Program-made: the position numbers and the translations under genes
Source of the DNA: Deltaproteobacteria bacterium
GTDB taxonomy: Bacteria > Desulfobacterota > Syntrophia > Syntrophales > JAFGHS01
NCBI GenBank assembly: GCA_016928025.1
Contig: JAFGLN010000083.1
Span: 1-33,845 of the forward strand
Reading direction: 5' to 3'
DNA: 33,845 nucleotides
In this document: positions 24,102 to 31,711 of the stretch, one piece after another
How positions within the stretch are numbered: the first letter of the stretch is position 1
Layout of the letters: every line of letters begins with the position of its first letter
The notes under the pieces: model-generated
Databases searched by the model: none
What the model saw: only the letters and a program-made list of their open reading frames with translations
What the model was told of the DNA's origin: nothing

Positions 24102-25310
24102 ATGGCATCTGCATTGGATGGAATTAAGGTTGTTGAGCTATCAACATGGTTTGCCGGTCCGACTTGCGGCATGTGGCTGGGCGAGCACGGTGCTGATGTT
24201 GTGCGTGTTGAACCAATGGATGGTGATCCGCTGCGCGGCATCATGAGTACCGGCGTTTTACCTGCTGAACGGGAGGGCACCTACAACTGGCTTTTTGAAA
24301 TGGCCAACAGAAGCAAGAGGTGCATCGCCCTTGACCTAAAGCAGCAAGAAAGCCGTAAGATCATGCATGACATGATCGAGAAGGCCGATGTTTTTCTGGC
24401 CAATCTCAGGCCGATGACGCTAAAGCGGGCAGAGTTGGACTATGAGACGTTGAGCAAGATCAACCCGCGCCTCGTATATTGCAATATCACAGGATACGGC
24501 TCAAAAGGACCGGGCGCGGACTGGCCGGCCTTCGATGAGACCGCCTTCTGGACACGCTCTGGTATCATGGCCACCATGGGTGAACCGGGGACGCCGGCAG
24601 TGCCGTTGCGCGGTGCCATGGGCGATAACACTACCGGCATGTTTGCAATGGGTGGCATAGCACTGGCCTTGTATGCCAGGGAAAAGACCGGTAAAGGCCA
24701 GTTGCTGGAATGTTCGCTTTACGGCAACGGCATGTGGGTGGCCGGCGTCGACATACAGGGAGCGCTGGTATATAAAATAGAAACAGGCCGTCATTCCCGT
24801 TATACCCAAGGCAATCCGCTTTATAATACGTATCAGGGCAAAGATGAAAAATGGTTCATGCTGCAGATGCTGCAGACTGAGCGGTTCTGGCCGGGGGTCT
24901 GCAAAGCACTGGGAAAGGAAGAATTGTTGAACAAGTACCCGGATCATGCGTCCCTGGTTAAGAACAACATCGAGGTCATTAAATTGCTGGATGAAGAATT
25001 TGCCAAACAGCCGCGATCTTACTGGGCCCCCCGCTTCGACGCCAATAGCCTGATCTGGGCACCGGCACAGACGCCGGTGGAGGTCATCAATGATCCGGTG
25101 GCGCTGGAAAATGAATATATCATCGAGTATGAACATTTCAACTACGGCAAGCTAAAGGGCATCCGTTGCCCCATTCAACTGAAGGGCACTCCGGAAAGAA
25201 CACCTTTCGGCGCACCGGAATTTGGTCAACATACTGAGGAAGTTCTGCTGGAGTTGGGATATACCTGGGAACAGATAGGCGAATTCAAGGAGAAGAAGGT
25301 CATACTTTAA
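24102..25310 (+). CDS. CaiB/BaiF-family (class III) CoA-transferase
   Basis: The 402-residue protein matches class III CoA-transferases: an opening LDGIKVVELSTWFAGPTCG, the segment DVVRVEPMDGDPLR, a SKRCIALDLK stretch, NITGYGSKGPGAD and the catalytic Asp175 in GAMGDNTTGM. In this family the Asp forms a mixed anhydride and then a covalent CoA thioester during transfer of CoA between acids. It probably activates the imported acid, or exchanges CoA with a product. AGGAGG lies 8 bases before the ATG. A crotonase-fold gene follows after 23 bases, each with its own ribosome site, consistent with an operon. Confidence 0.92.
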   Translation: MASALDGIKVVELSTWFAGPTCGMWLGEHGADVVRVEPMDGDPLRGIMSTGVLPAEREGTYNWLFEMANRSKRCIALDLKQQESRKIMHDMIEKADVFLANLRPMTLKRAELDYETLSKINPRLVYCNITGYGSKGPGADWPAFDETAFWTRSGIMATMGEPGTPAVPLRGAMGDNTTGMFAMGGIALALYAREKTGKGQLLECSLYGNGMWVAGVDIQGALVYKIETGRHSRYTQGNPLYNTYQGKDEKWFMLQMLQTERFWPGVCKALGKEELLNKYPDHASLVKNNIEVIKLLDEEFAKQPRSYWAPRFDANSLIWAPAQTPVEVINDPVALENEYIIEYEHFNYGKLKGIRCPIQLKGTPERTPFGAPEFGQHTEEVLLELGYTWEQIGEFKEKKVIL

Positions 25311-25333
25311 GTCCGCAAAGAAAGGAGTTATGC

Positions 25334-26089
25334 ATGTCGATTCTGTTGTACGAGAAGAAAGACCACATTGCTTACATCACGCTCAATAACCCACCCTTGA
25401 ATACCATGAGCAGAGAACTGGCACGGGAACTCATAAAGGCGCTGCACGATTTTGACGCCGATGATGACTTGTATGTGGGAATAGTCACCGGCTCAGGTGA
25501 TCGCTCCTTTTGTGCCGGAGCCGATTTGACGGATAAGGAACACCTGGTTGACCCGGAAGGGTGGGAAGCAGACTACGATTGGCAATTAGCCAACATTAAG
25601 AAGCCGCTCATATGCGCAGTCAACGGCTACTGTCTGGGTGCAGGTTTTGGCTTGGCGCTTTGCTGTGACATCCGGATCGCCTCAGAAAAAGCATCGCTAG
25701 GTACACCTGACCAGAAGCTAAACACGGTCGATGCCTATGCGTCCATCATGCTATCCAGAATGATACCGGCATCTATCGCCATGGAGATATTAATGACCGG
25801 CGACCGCGTCAGTGCTCAGGAAGCATACCGCATAGGGTTAGTGAGCCGTCTGGTGCCGCCCGCCGAACTGATGCCGACTGCGGAAGCGCTGGCAAAGAAG
25901 ATCTGCAACAACGGTCCGGCAGCGCTTTGGGCCTGTAAGGAGATCAACAGGCGGGCAAGGTACCTTTCACTTGAGGACGGCCTTAGCCTCTTCAAAGCCC
26001 TGGCCGGTCCAGTACTCAAAATGGAGGATACCAGAGAGGGTGTGGCCGCTTTCTTTGAAAAAAGACCTCCTCAATGGAAACTCAAGTAA
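25334..26089 (+). CDS. Crotonase-fold protein lacking the usual catalytic glutamates
   Basis: The 251-residue protein is a full-length member of the enoyl-CoA hydratase/isomerase superfamily. The oxyanion-hole elements SFCAGADL (residues 58-65) and GYCLGAGFG (98-106) are present. By alignment with rat crotonase, Glu144 falls on Gly106 (GAGFGLALCCD in place of a GGGCELAL type) and Glu164 on Asp126 (LGTPDQKL in place of GQPEI). Such enzymes often carry out other reactions on CoA esters (isomerase, hydrolase, dehalogenase, decarboxylase, C-C lyase). Its true reaction cannot be read off. AAGGAG precedes the ATG. It lies in the operon between the CaiB-like gene and a canonical hydratase. Confidence 0.88.
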   Translation: MSILLYEKKDHIAYITLNNPPLNTMSRELARELIKALHDFDADDDLYVGIVTGSGDRSFCAGADLTDKEHLVDPEGWEADYDWQLANIKKPLICAVNGYCLGAGFGLALCCDIRIASEKASLGTPDQKLNTVDAYASIMLSRMIPASIAMEILMTGDRVSAQEAYRIGLVSRLVPPAELMPTAEALAKKICNNGPAALWACKEINRRARYLSLEDGLSLFKALAGPVLKMEDTREGVAAFFEKRPPQWKLK

Positions 26090-26107
26090 CTTTAAAGGAG
26101 GTTGAAG

Positions 26108-26878
26108 ATGCAACTGGAAACCGTCATATATGAAAAAACAGATGATATTGCCGTCATCAAGCTGAACCGACCCAAGGTCCTTAATGCTATCAATATGCAG
26201 TTGACCCGTGACGTACACAAAGCACTCACCGAAGCCGCGCTTGATTACACAGTCAAAGGCGTCATACTAAAAGGAGAGGGGCGCGCCTTCTGCGCAGGCG
26301 ATGATCTGTCCGAACATCCCCATATGCATATAGAAGACGGCTTGCGGTATGTCGAAATGCTGCAGGATACAACACGTATCATGCTTAATATGGGAAAACC
26401 TGTCATTGCTGCCGTGCAAGGCTACGCTATGGGAGCGGGATGCGAGTGGGCGATGAGTGCAGACATACGCATTGCCGCCGAAGGGACGCAGTTTGCATTT
26501 CCGGAGACCAATGTGGGGGCCGGGATAACCAACTGCGGCACGAAGCTGCTGCCGTTACTGATCGGTATCGGGCGCGCCAAATGGATGGCTTTTACCAATG
26601 AACGCATTGATGCCGTTAAAGCGGAGCAATGGGGTCTTGTCAACTTCGTAGTGCCGCCGGAAAAGCTGGAAGAGATGGCCATAACCATGATGAAGAAGAT
26701 CATTGCCAATTCCGAACTGTCCATCAAGCTGACCAAACGCCAGATGAACTATGGCGTCTACCAGGACTATGAACAGCAGTTCGACCTGGAAGCCCATGAT
26801 GTCATGCTGTGCATGGCCAGCGGCGGTGAAGCGGCCAAGCGTATGAAGGAAGCTCTTGAAAAGACTAAGAAAAAATAA
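26108..26878 (+). CDS. Enoyl-CoA hydratase (crotonase family)
   Basis: The 256-residue protein has both catalytic glutamates of true hydratases: Glu113 in GAGCEWAMSAD and Glu133 in FAFPETNVG. The oxyanion-hole segments AFCAGDDL and GYAMGAG are present. The expected reaction is syn addition of water to a 2,3-enoyl-CoA. I chose the ATG at 26108 because AAGGAGG lies 6 bases upstream; a TTG at 26102 falls between the two. The gene starts 18 bases after the preceding crotonase gene. The two crotonases share an operon but differ in active-site residues, so they probably act at different steps. Confidence 0.92.
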   Translation: MQLETVIYEKTDDIAVIKLNRPKVLNAINMQLTRDVHKALTEAALDYTVKGVILKGEGRAFCAGDDLSEHPHMHIEDGLRYVEMLQDTTRIMLNMGKPVIAAVQGYAMGAGCEWAMSADIRIAAEGTQFAFPETNVGAGITNCGTKLLPLLIGIGRAKWMAFTNERIDAVKAEQWGLVNFVVPPEKLEEMAITMMKKIIANSELSIKLTKRQMNYGVYQDYEQQFDLEAHDVMLCMASGGEAAKRMKEALEKTKKK

Positions 26879-26940
26879 GAGAGGGGGAAAATTTAAAGCT
26901 GATAGGTGATTTTCTTGGAATTACCGGGAGCGGAAATGCA

Positions 26941-27001
26941 TGACAACATGGACCAAAAATCAGTAATCATGATCGATTTTGGCATATGACACACGTTGTC
27001 A
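26941..27001. repeat. Nested inverted repeats upstream of dctP
   Basis: TGACAAC (26941-26947) is the exact reverse complement of GTTGTCA (26995-27001). Between them CCAAAAATC and GATTTTGG form an inner, one-base-imperfect pair. The outer right arm overlaps the -35 box of the dctP promoter, so this may be an operator or a structured end of the upstream transcript. Confidence 0.35.
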
Positions 27002-27024
27002 TTGTATTAAAGACAAAACATAAT
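26996..27024 (+). promoter_or_regulatory. Candidate internal promoter for the TRAP genes
   Basis: TTGTCA (26996-27001), 17 bases, CATAAT (27019-27024). The start point would lie close to the GGAGG of dctP, giving a very short leader. The -35 box lies in the right arm of an inverted repeat. Confidence 0.45.
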
Positions 27025-27048
27025 AGGTCACGGAAGGAGGAAAGAGAG

Positions 27049-28089
27049 ATGAGAAAAATTGTAATTGCAATTTTGGTTATGTTATTAATGGCATGTTGCT
27101 TAAGCGGGAATCTTTTTGCTCAAACAGGAAAAGAAAAGGTTGAGTTAATTAGTACTTCAGGAGGCCCAGGATATCCAGAATATGGGGAAGGATTCTTTGC
27201 CCAGCCATACTCATCGCTGTTGCAAGGGAGAGCACTAGAAGACCCTGCTCTCAAGGGGAAGCTCATAATTAAACACTATCCCAATGCACAGCTCTATAAC
27301 CAGAACGATGCCCAGATGGCACTTGCACAAGGGGCGATACATAAGACCTACGGAGGACCCCATTTTTACGAGCAATGGAATCCTGCGTGGGCGTTATTGG
27401 AAACACCGGGTATTATTGAAAGCTGGGAACACTTTCTTAGAGTTATGGATACCGAGCCTTTTAAAGAACTGGAAAAGGACTTGGCCTCCAAGGGGATTAC
27501 AATTCTTAACTGGGCGGGTAATTGCGGAGATGTTTACATCTTTACCAAGAAACGCTGTGAGACGTTGGACGACCTTAAGGGATTAAAAATTAGGTATTTC
27601 GGTGGCGAAGGTCAGGCGCGAGCGCTAAAAGCTTTGGGTATAACAGGGGTATTCCTTCCTTACTCAGAGGTCGTGACAGCTCTCCAAACAAACCAGATCG
27701 AAGGTGTCATTACCGACCTGACAGGTGGCGTTCCTTTTATGCAACTGAATCGATATGCTCCCAACATGTTGCCTTATGTTTGGGGGGTACAGCCGATTTC
27801 CAATGCCGTTAATACGAAGTGGTATAACGCACTGCCAGCAACAGGCAAGCTGTTTAGACCCGGTATACGAGAGGCTTTCGATAGAGTATATCAAGGCATT
27901 AGAACCGATCATTACTCAGCTATTTTAGAACGCCGAAGCCTTGATTCATTTAAAAAAGCGGGTGGTTACGTTGCCCCATATAAGGAGGAGGATCATAAGA
28001 AATTTAAAAAAATAATGTTCGATGCTGCGAAACCTATTATAGACAGTGTTGATCCCAAATACATAAAAGCCATCCAAGCGGCTAAGTGA
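27049..28089 (+). CDS. dctP: TRAP transporter substrate-binding protein (DctP family)
   Basis: The 346-residue protein has a signal peptide (MRKIVIAILVMLLMACCL, cleavage after LFA, about residue 24) and a DctP-type binding fold. Recognisable parts are DDLKGLKIRYFGGEGQARALKALG, with the Arg that commonly pairs with the substrate carboxylate, and LQTNQIEGVITD. It is the periplasmic receptor of a sodium-driven TRAP transporter for an organic acid. I chose the ATG at 27049, with GGAGG 8 bases upstream; the frame extends 21 codons further up without a ribosome site or signal-like sequence. The DctQ and DctM genes follow after an unusual 290-base gap. Confidence 0.92.
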   Translation: MRKIVIAILVMLLMACCLSGNLFAQTGKEKVELISTSGGPGYPEYGEGFFAQPYSSLLQGRALEDPALKGKLIIKHYPNAQLYNQNDAQMALAQGAIHKTYGGPHFYEQWNPAWALLETPGIIESWEHFLRVMDTEPFKELEKDLASKGITILNWAGNCGDVYIFTKKRCETLDDLKGLKIRYFGGEGQARALKALGITGVFLPYSEVVTALQTNQIEGVITDLTGGVPFMQLNRYAPNMLPYVWGVQPISNAVNTKWYNALPATGKLFRPGIREAFDRVYQGIRTDHYSAILERRSLDSFKKAGGYVAPYKEEDHKKFKKIMFDAAKPIIDSVDPKYIKAIQAAK

Positions 28090-28379
28090 TGAGCTTAATA
28101 TTGAAATTATAAGTTACCACTAAATCTTTGGATGTCTTAATTTGCCGGACACAGTGACAGCTTCTTCCTCGTTGTCGTGCTATATGTGTATCTATTCTTA
28201 CAACTCATGTTCAGTCTCACGGTGTCCGGTTAAAATAGGGGCTACCTCGGATCTAGGCAAACTGTTGTCGGATCGGGGTGGTAAAATGACTTGAGTCTAA
28301 AATTGCATTCAGATCAAGAGCATTCTATGGGTCTTCTGTTTAAATCGATTAATTACAAGGAAAGGAGAATCATGATTTA
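28090..28379. other. 290-bp gap between dctP and dctQ with an IS-like inverted repeat
   Basis: No gene is present. CCGGACACAGTGA (28145-28157) and TCACGGTGTCCGG (28217-28229) are inverted copies matching at 12 of 13 positions, spaced by 59 bases. The ends resemble insertion-sequence terminal repeats. The right end is followed by TTAAAA and the left end is preceded by TTAATTTG. TRAP genes usually sit close together, so this may be the remnant of an insertion. Confidence 0.5.
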
Positions 28380-28865
28380 ATGAATCATTTGTGTAAAAAA
28401 ATGGAGGAAGGTCTAAGGTATTTTTGTTTGGCTCTTCTCGGCATGAGCGTCTCCTTGCTGGTAATAATTATTATTTTAAGGGCTGTTTTTGGCATCGGCT
28501 ATGATTTCCTGACCGACATGGTCGTTTGGTTGACCATATGGTCAACCATGCTATATATAGGCCCACTTTATGGTGAAGGCGAACACATATCTGTTGCTTT
28601 TATCCTTCGAAAACTGCGCGGCAAAATCAAGATGGGCGTTGAACTATTCAATGATTTGGTAGCGCTGTTTTATGTCGGAACTGTGATGATTGGCGGTTGT
28701 ATCGCTGTATATAATTATTATGTTACTCATCAAAATTACGCCAGATATATTGCCATTCCCGTGTGGATTGTTCAGCTCTGTATCCCTGTAGGTTTTGGCT
28801 TGTTTCTTATTTACTTGATAATTGATTTGCGGAGAGTCCTTCGAGGACGAAAATCCTCCAATTAG
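28380..28865 (+). CDS. dctQ: TRAP transporter small permease (DctQ family)
   Basis: The 161-residue membrane protein has four predicted helices, the layout of DctQ subunits: about residues 16-36, 46-64, 84-106 and 122-145. The family segment around TDMVVWLTIWSTMLYIGPLYGEGEHISV is present. It joins DctM to form the membrane part of the transporter. Its ATG at 28380 overlaps the stop of a two-codon frame (ATG ATT TAA, starting at 28372), and AAGGAG lies 13 bases upstream of the true start. The overlap may allow termination-reinitiation. The dctM gene starts 15 bases after the stop. Confidence 0.9.
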   Translation: MNHLCKKMEEGLRYFCLALLGMSVSLLVIIIILRAVFGIGYDFLTDMVVWLTIWSTMLYIGPLYGEGEHISVAFILRKLRGKIKMGVELFNDLVALFYVGTVMIGGCIAVYNYYVTHQNYARYIAIPVWIVQLCIPVGFGLFLIYLIIDLRRVLRGRKSSN

Positions 28866-28880
28866 AAGGAGTTATATAAA

Positions 28881-30164
28881 ATGGATGCATTGGTGTATAT
28901 AGTAATTGGCTTCTCCTTCCTATTGCTTCTTACCGGCATGCCCCTGGCAATCGGTTTTGCCTGTACTTCTTTGGTTGTAGCCCTTACAGTCATGGGGCTT
29001 CCTTTGCAAAGTGTTGCCGGGTTCGCATTTAACAGTATTAATTCATTTCCGCTGCTTGCCTGTCCTTTCTTTATTCTGGCTGGAAACCTTCTTCTTGTCA
29101 GCGGGGGGGCAACTCCTGTCCGTGATTTTTTGGTGGCATGGTTTGGTCATATAACCGGCGGGTTGGCAGTCAGTGGGTTTGTCATTGGAGCTTTTCTGGG
29201 TGCGGTATCGGGTTCGAGTACCGCCTGCCTCGCCATTATGGGTGCTGTGCTTTTACCCATCATGGTGTCTGCGGGTTATGACAGGCCATTTTCTGCTGCC
29301 GTATGCCTTACATCAGCAGAGCTGGGATGGCTCATACCACCCAGTCTCGGATTTATTCTTTTTGGAGCGCTGACCCATATTCCCATTCCGGACCTGTTTT
29401 TAGGCGGTTTGAATGCCGGCTTTATAACAACGCTGTTTCTGGGCATAACAGCCATCGTCATAGCAAGGCGAAGAAAATACCCCCTAGCCCCTCGTGCCAC
29501 CTGGAAGGAACGTGGTCGGACATTTGTACGGGCAATACCGATGCTCCTCATGCCGGTTGTGATCTTGGGGGGAATTTATGGCGGCATCTTCAGTCCAACG
29601 GAATCCGCAGCCGTCGCCTGTTTATACACGCTGCTCCTGGGAGTGTTTTTCTATCGACAAACAAGCTGGAAGCAAGTTTGGGACGCGCTCCTGGCAACGT
29701 TGAAGATAACAACCATGATTTACTTTATCATTGTTGGCGCTGAGTTATTCTCAAAGATGGTTACTTTCGTAAGGCTGCCGCAGACGCTCACTGAAGTGAT
29801 ACTGGCTTTGGAGTTGGGCCCTACCGCCTTCTTGGTTGTGGTCTCCGTATTCCTTTTGGTCGTGGGGTTCTTTTTCAGCAGCATAGCTATGATCATTGTT
29901 ATTCTTCCGCTGTTTATTCCGACAGTCAATATGTTGGAAATCGATCCCGTTTTCTACGGCGTTGTTGCTATGATGTCCACCTGTATCGGAGAGATCACAC
30001 CACCGATGGGCCCGCAACTCTGGTTTGCCGAACCTATTTGCAAGGTGAGCATGGCGGATATGGCGAAGGAGTCCTGGGTTTTTTTGGCAGCCATGACAGT
30101 CCCGATTTTTATTGTTATTTACATTCCGGACCTTGTCATGTTCTTGGTGGACTGGTGGAGGTAA
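28881..30164 (+). CDS. dctM: TRAP transporter large permease (DctM family)
   Basis: The 427-residue, highly hydrophobic protein has about twelve membrane segments. It shows DctM hallmarks: FFILAGNLLLVSG near residue 60, GAFLGAVSGSSTACLAIMGAVLLP near 100, GGIYGGIFSPTESAAVA near 230 and CIGEITPPMGPQLW near 370. It moves the acid and sodium ions across the inner membrane together with DctP and DctQ. AAGGAG precedes the ATG. It is the last of the three transporter genes; a short gap of 150 bases without a gene separates it from the amidohydrolase. Confidence 0.94.
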   Translation: MDALVYIVIGFSFLLLLTGMPLAIGFACTSLVVALTVMGLPLQSVAGFAFNSINSFPLLACPFFILAGNLLLVSGGATPVRDFLVAWFGHITGGLAVSGFVIGAFLGAVSGSSTACLAIMGAVLLPIMVSAGYDRPFSAAVCLTSAELGWLIPPSLGFILFGALTHIPIPDLFLGGLNAGFITTLFLGITAIVIARRRKYPLAPRATWKERGRTFVRAIPMLLMPVVILGGIYGGIFSPTESAAVACLYTLLLGVFFYRQTSWKQVWDALLATLKITTMIYFIIVGAELFSKMVTFVRLPQTLTEVILALELGPTAFLVVVSVFLLVVGFFFSSIAMIIVILPLFIPTVNMLEIDPVFYGVVAMMSTCIGEITPPMGPQLWFAEPICKVSMADMAKESWVFLAAMTVPIFIVIYIPDLVMFLVDWWR

Positions 30165-30315
30165 AATTTTTTACAAGACAAATGGAGGAGAATAGACAGT
30201 TGGACGCGTGCCAGTTGGGAGGTAGGTAGAGGGGTTATAACCTTCGCTGTCAATACGATAACGGTAATATGCAATGGCTGGAAGTATTTCACTTTAAATA
30301 TGATGGAGGTATAAA

Positions 30316-31176
30316 ATGATTATTGATTTTCGCATGGTGCCCCCTTCACGGGAGTACAGGGACAATTCGGATCAAGCCCGAACAGTTCTCACCAAAAGCT
30401 ACATGAGAGGGTATGCGGATACCTATAAAGGGATCGAGGAGCATACAGAAACAACCGTTGACGAACTTCTAAAAAGCATGGACGACGGTGGAGTCGATAA
30501 AGCTGTATTGCAGGCCGAATGGGCCATTGGAGATTATCGCCGACAGAATGACGCTGTTTATCGGATCGTGAAGGACCATCCCGAAAAATTCATCGCCGGG
30601 TATCTGTGCATTAATCCCCTCGAAGACGATGATATGGCAAACGTGGTTAAAAGCGAAGTCCAACAACGTGGCTTCAAGGGAGTCAATATTCAAGGATGGG
30701 CATACCGGCTGCACTGCAATGACAAGCGTTTTTACCCCGTTTATGAGACCTGTGTTGAATTGGGCATACCGGCCACCATTCATTCGTCGATCAATTTCAC
30801 GGTCAACCGTTCTATCGACTACAGCAGACCGATCTACCTTGATGAAGTGGCATGCGATTTCCCCGAATTGGTCATCATTGCCAACCACGGCGGATGGCCT
30901 TGGGTCAATGAGCTCGTCGCTATTGCGTGGAAGCATCCCAATGTTTATATCGAGATTGGAGCGGTATCCCCCAAGTATATTGGCACGCCTGGAACAGGCT
31001 GGGATCCTTTGATGGTTTATGGCAATTCACTCTTGCAAGACAGGGTTCTCTTTGCAACGGACTGTATGTTGCCCCATAAAAGATGTGTTGATGAGCTTCA
31101 GGCCCTACCTTTGAAAGATGCCGTGAAAAAGAAATGGCTTGGGGGGAATGCTGAAAAATTGCTCGGCCTCGTATGA
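30316..31176 (+). CDS. Amidohydrolase-2 family protein with altered metal motif
   Basis: The 286-residue protein is a TIM-barrel of the amidohydrolase-2 (ACMSD-like) family. Visible family parts are FIAGYLCINP, His156 in PATIHSS, His191 in IIANHGGWPWV and Asp249 in VLFATDC. The N-terminal HxH metal motif is missing: the first strand reads MIIDFRMVPP, with no His. The remaining His/His/Asp could still bind one metal. Family members decarboxylate aromatic acids or hydrolyse lactone-like rings. GGAGG lies about 8 bases before the ATG. It sits between the TRAP genes and the desulforedoxin-like pair, so it most likely acts on the pathway substrate or an intermediate; the reaction is unknown. Confidence 0.85.
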   Translation: MIIDFRMVPPSREYRDNSDQARTVLTKSYMRGYADTYKGIEEHTETTVDELLKSMDDGGVDKAVLQAEWAIGDYRRQNDAVYRIVKDHPEKFIAGYLCINPLEDDDMANVVKSEVQQRGFKGVNIQGWAYRLHCNDKRFYPVYETCVELGIPATIHSSINFTVNRSIDYSRPIYLDEVACDFPELVIIANHGGWPWVNELVAIAWKHPNVYIEIGAVSPKYIGTPGTGWDPLMVYGNSLLQDRVLFATDCMLPHKRCVDELQALPLKDAVKKKWLGGNAEKLLGLV

Positions 31177-31187
31177 CAGGATGTTGT

Positions 31188-31216
31188 TTGAGCACTATTG
31201 CCAGATGGAATAGAAT
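31188..31216 (+). promoter_or_regulatory. Candidate promoter before the desulforedoxin-like genes
   Basis: TTGAGC (31188-31193), 17 bases, TAGAAT (31211-31216). It would give a leader of about 105 nt containing two hairpins. Confidence 0.4.
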
Positions 31217-31239
31217 TATTTCATCCGTTTAGAATTATT

Positions 31240-31306
31240 CAAAGGTTATAAATATCGAAACCTTTGTGTCTGTGTTTCCGTTCTCCCCGATATTATTGCG
31301 GGAGAA
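31240..31306 (+). promoter_or_regulatory. Two consecutive leader hairpins
   Basis: The first pairs CAAAGGTT (31240-31247) with AACCTTTG (31259-31266). The second pairs TTCTCCC (31281-31287) with GGGAGAA (31300-31306). Neither is followed by a T-run, so they are not terminators. They end just before the AAGGAGG of the first desulforedoxin-like gene and may stabilise or regulate that transcript. Confidence 0.4.
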
Positions 31307-31327
31307 TGAGTTCAAGGAGGCAAAATT

Positions 31328-31450
31328 ATGGCCAATCAAATAGGTAAAAAATATACCTGTAAGAAGTGCGGCGCCATTTATATCGTCACCAAAGGCGGTG
31401 ACGGCAAGCTGGTTTGCTGCGGGCAGCCAATGGAAATAAAGAAGCAGTAA
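31328..31450 (+). CDS. Desulforedoxin-like mini-protein 1
   Basis: The 40-residue protein opens MANQIGKKYTCKKCG and has the Cys pattern C-x2-C ... CC (CKKCG, then LVCCGQPM). This is the pattern of desulforedoxin and of the N-terminal domain of desulfoferrodoxin. Four Cys would bind one iron (or zinc) as a rubredoxin-type Fe(Cys)4 centre, probably as a dimer. A near-ideal AAGGAGG precedes the ATG. No superoxide reductase domain follows. It lies 11 bases upstream of a second, related gene. Its place inside a CoA-ester operon suggests electron transfer to, or a structural role with, a pathway enzyme. The family call is firm; the role is not. Confidence 0.85.
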   Translation: MANQIGKKYTCKKCGAIYIVTKGGDGKLVCCGQPMEIKKQ

Positions 31451-31461
31451 GGAGTTGAATC

Positions 31462-31602
31462 ATGAGTCAATTGGGAAAACGTTACGAATGCGCAAACTGT
31501 GGTACCGTTATTCTTTGCACGAAAGCAAGTCCGTCCAATCCTATTTGTTGCGATAAAGAAATGGAAGTACAAAAGCCGAAGAAGAAACCATCTTCAGATT
31601 GA
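31462..31602 (+). CDS. Desulforedoxin-like mini-protein 2
   Basis: The 46-residue protein has the same pattern as its neighbour (YECANCGTVILC..., then PICCDKEMEV), with an extra Cys in the first loop and a Lys/Pro-rich tail. It begins MSQLGKRYECANCG, clearly homologous to the preceding product, but the middle and tail differ, so the duplication is not recent. AAGGAG lies 8 bases before the ATG. The pair might form a heterodimer. The CoA-transferase alpha gene follows after 109 bases with its own ribosome site. Confidence 0.85.
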   Translation: MSQLGKRYECANCGTVILCTKASPSNPICCDKEMEVQKPKKKPSSD

Positions 31603-31711
31603 TCACTTACTGATACGCTTACCATTCCTATCCTCCAAAGTAGAGTAAGGGGGATAGCAATTCTATAATTGCACCAAAAATACATTCCAATCGTCTTCAA
31701 GGAGTTAATGT

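Noticed and set aside
30182-30229. 15-codon frame between dctM and the amidohydrolase gene
   Set aside because: Although GGAGG-like purines are nearby, it is too short, has no family features and is likely chance.
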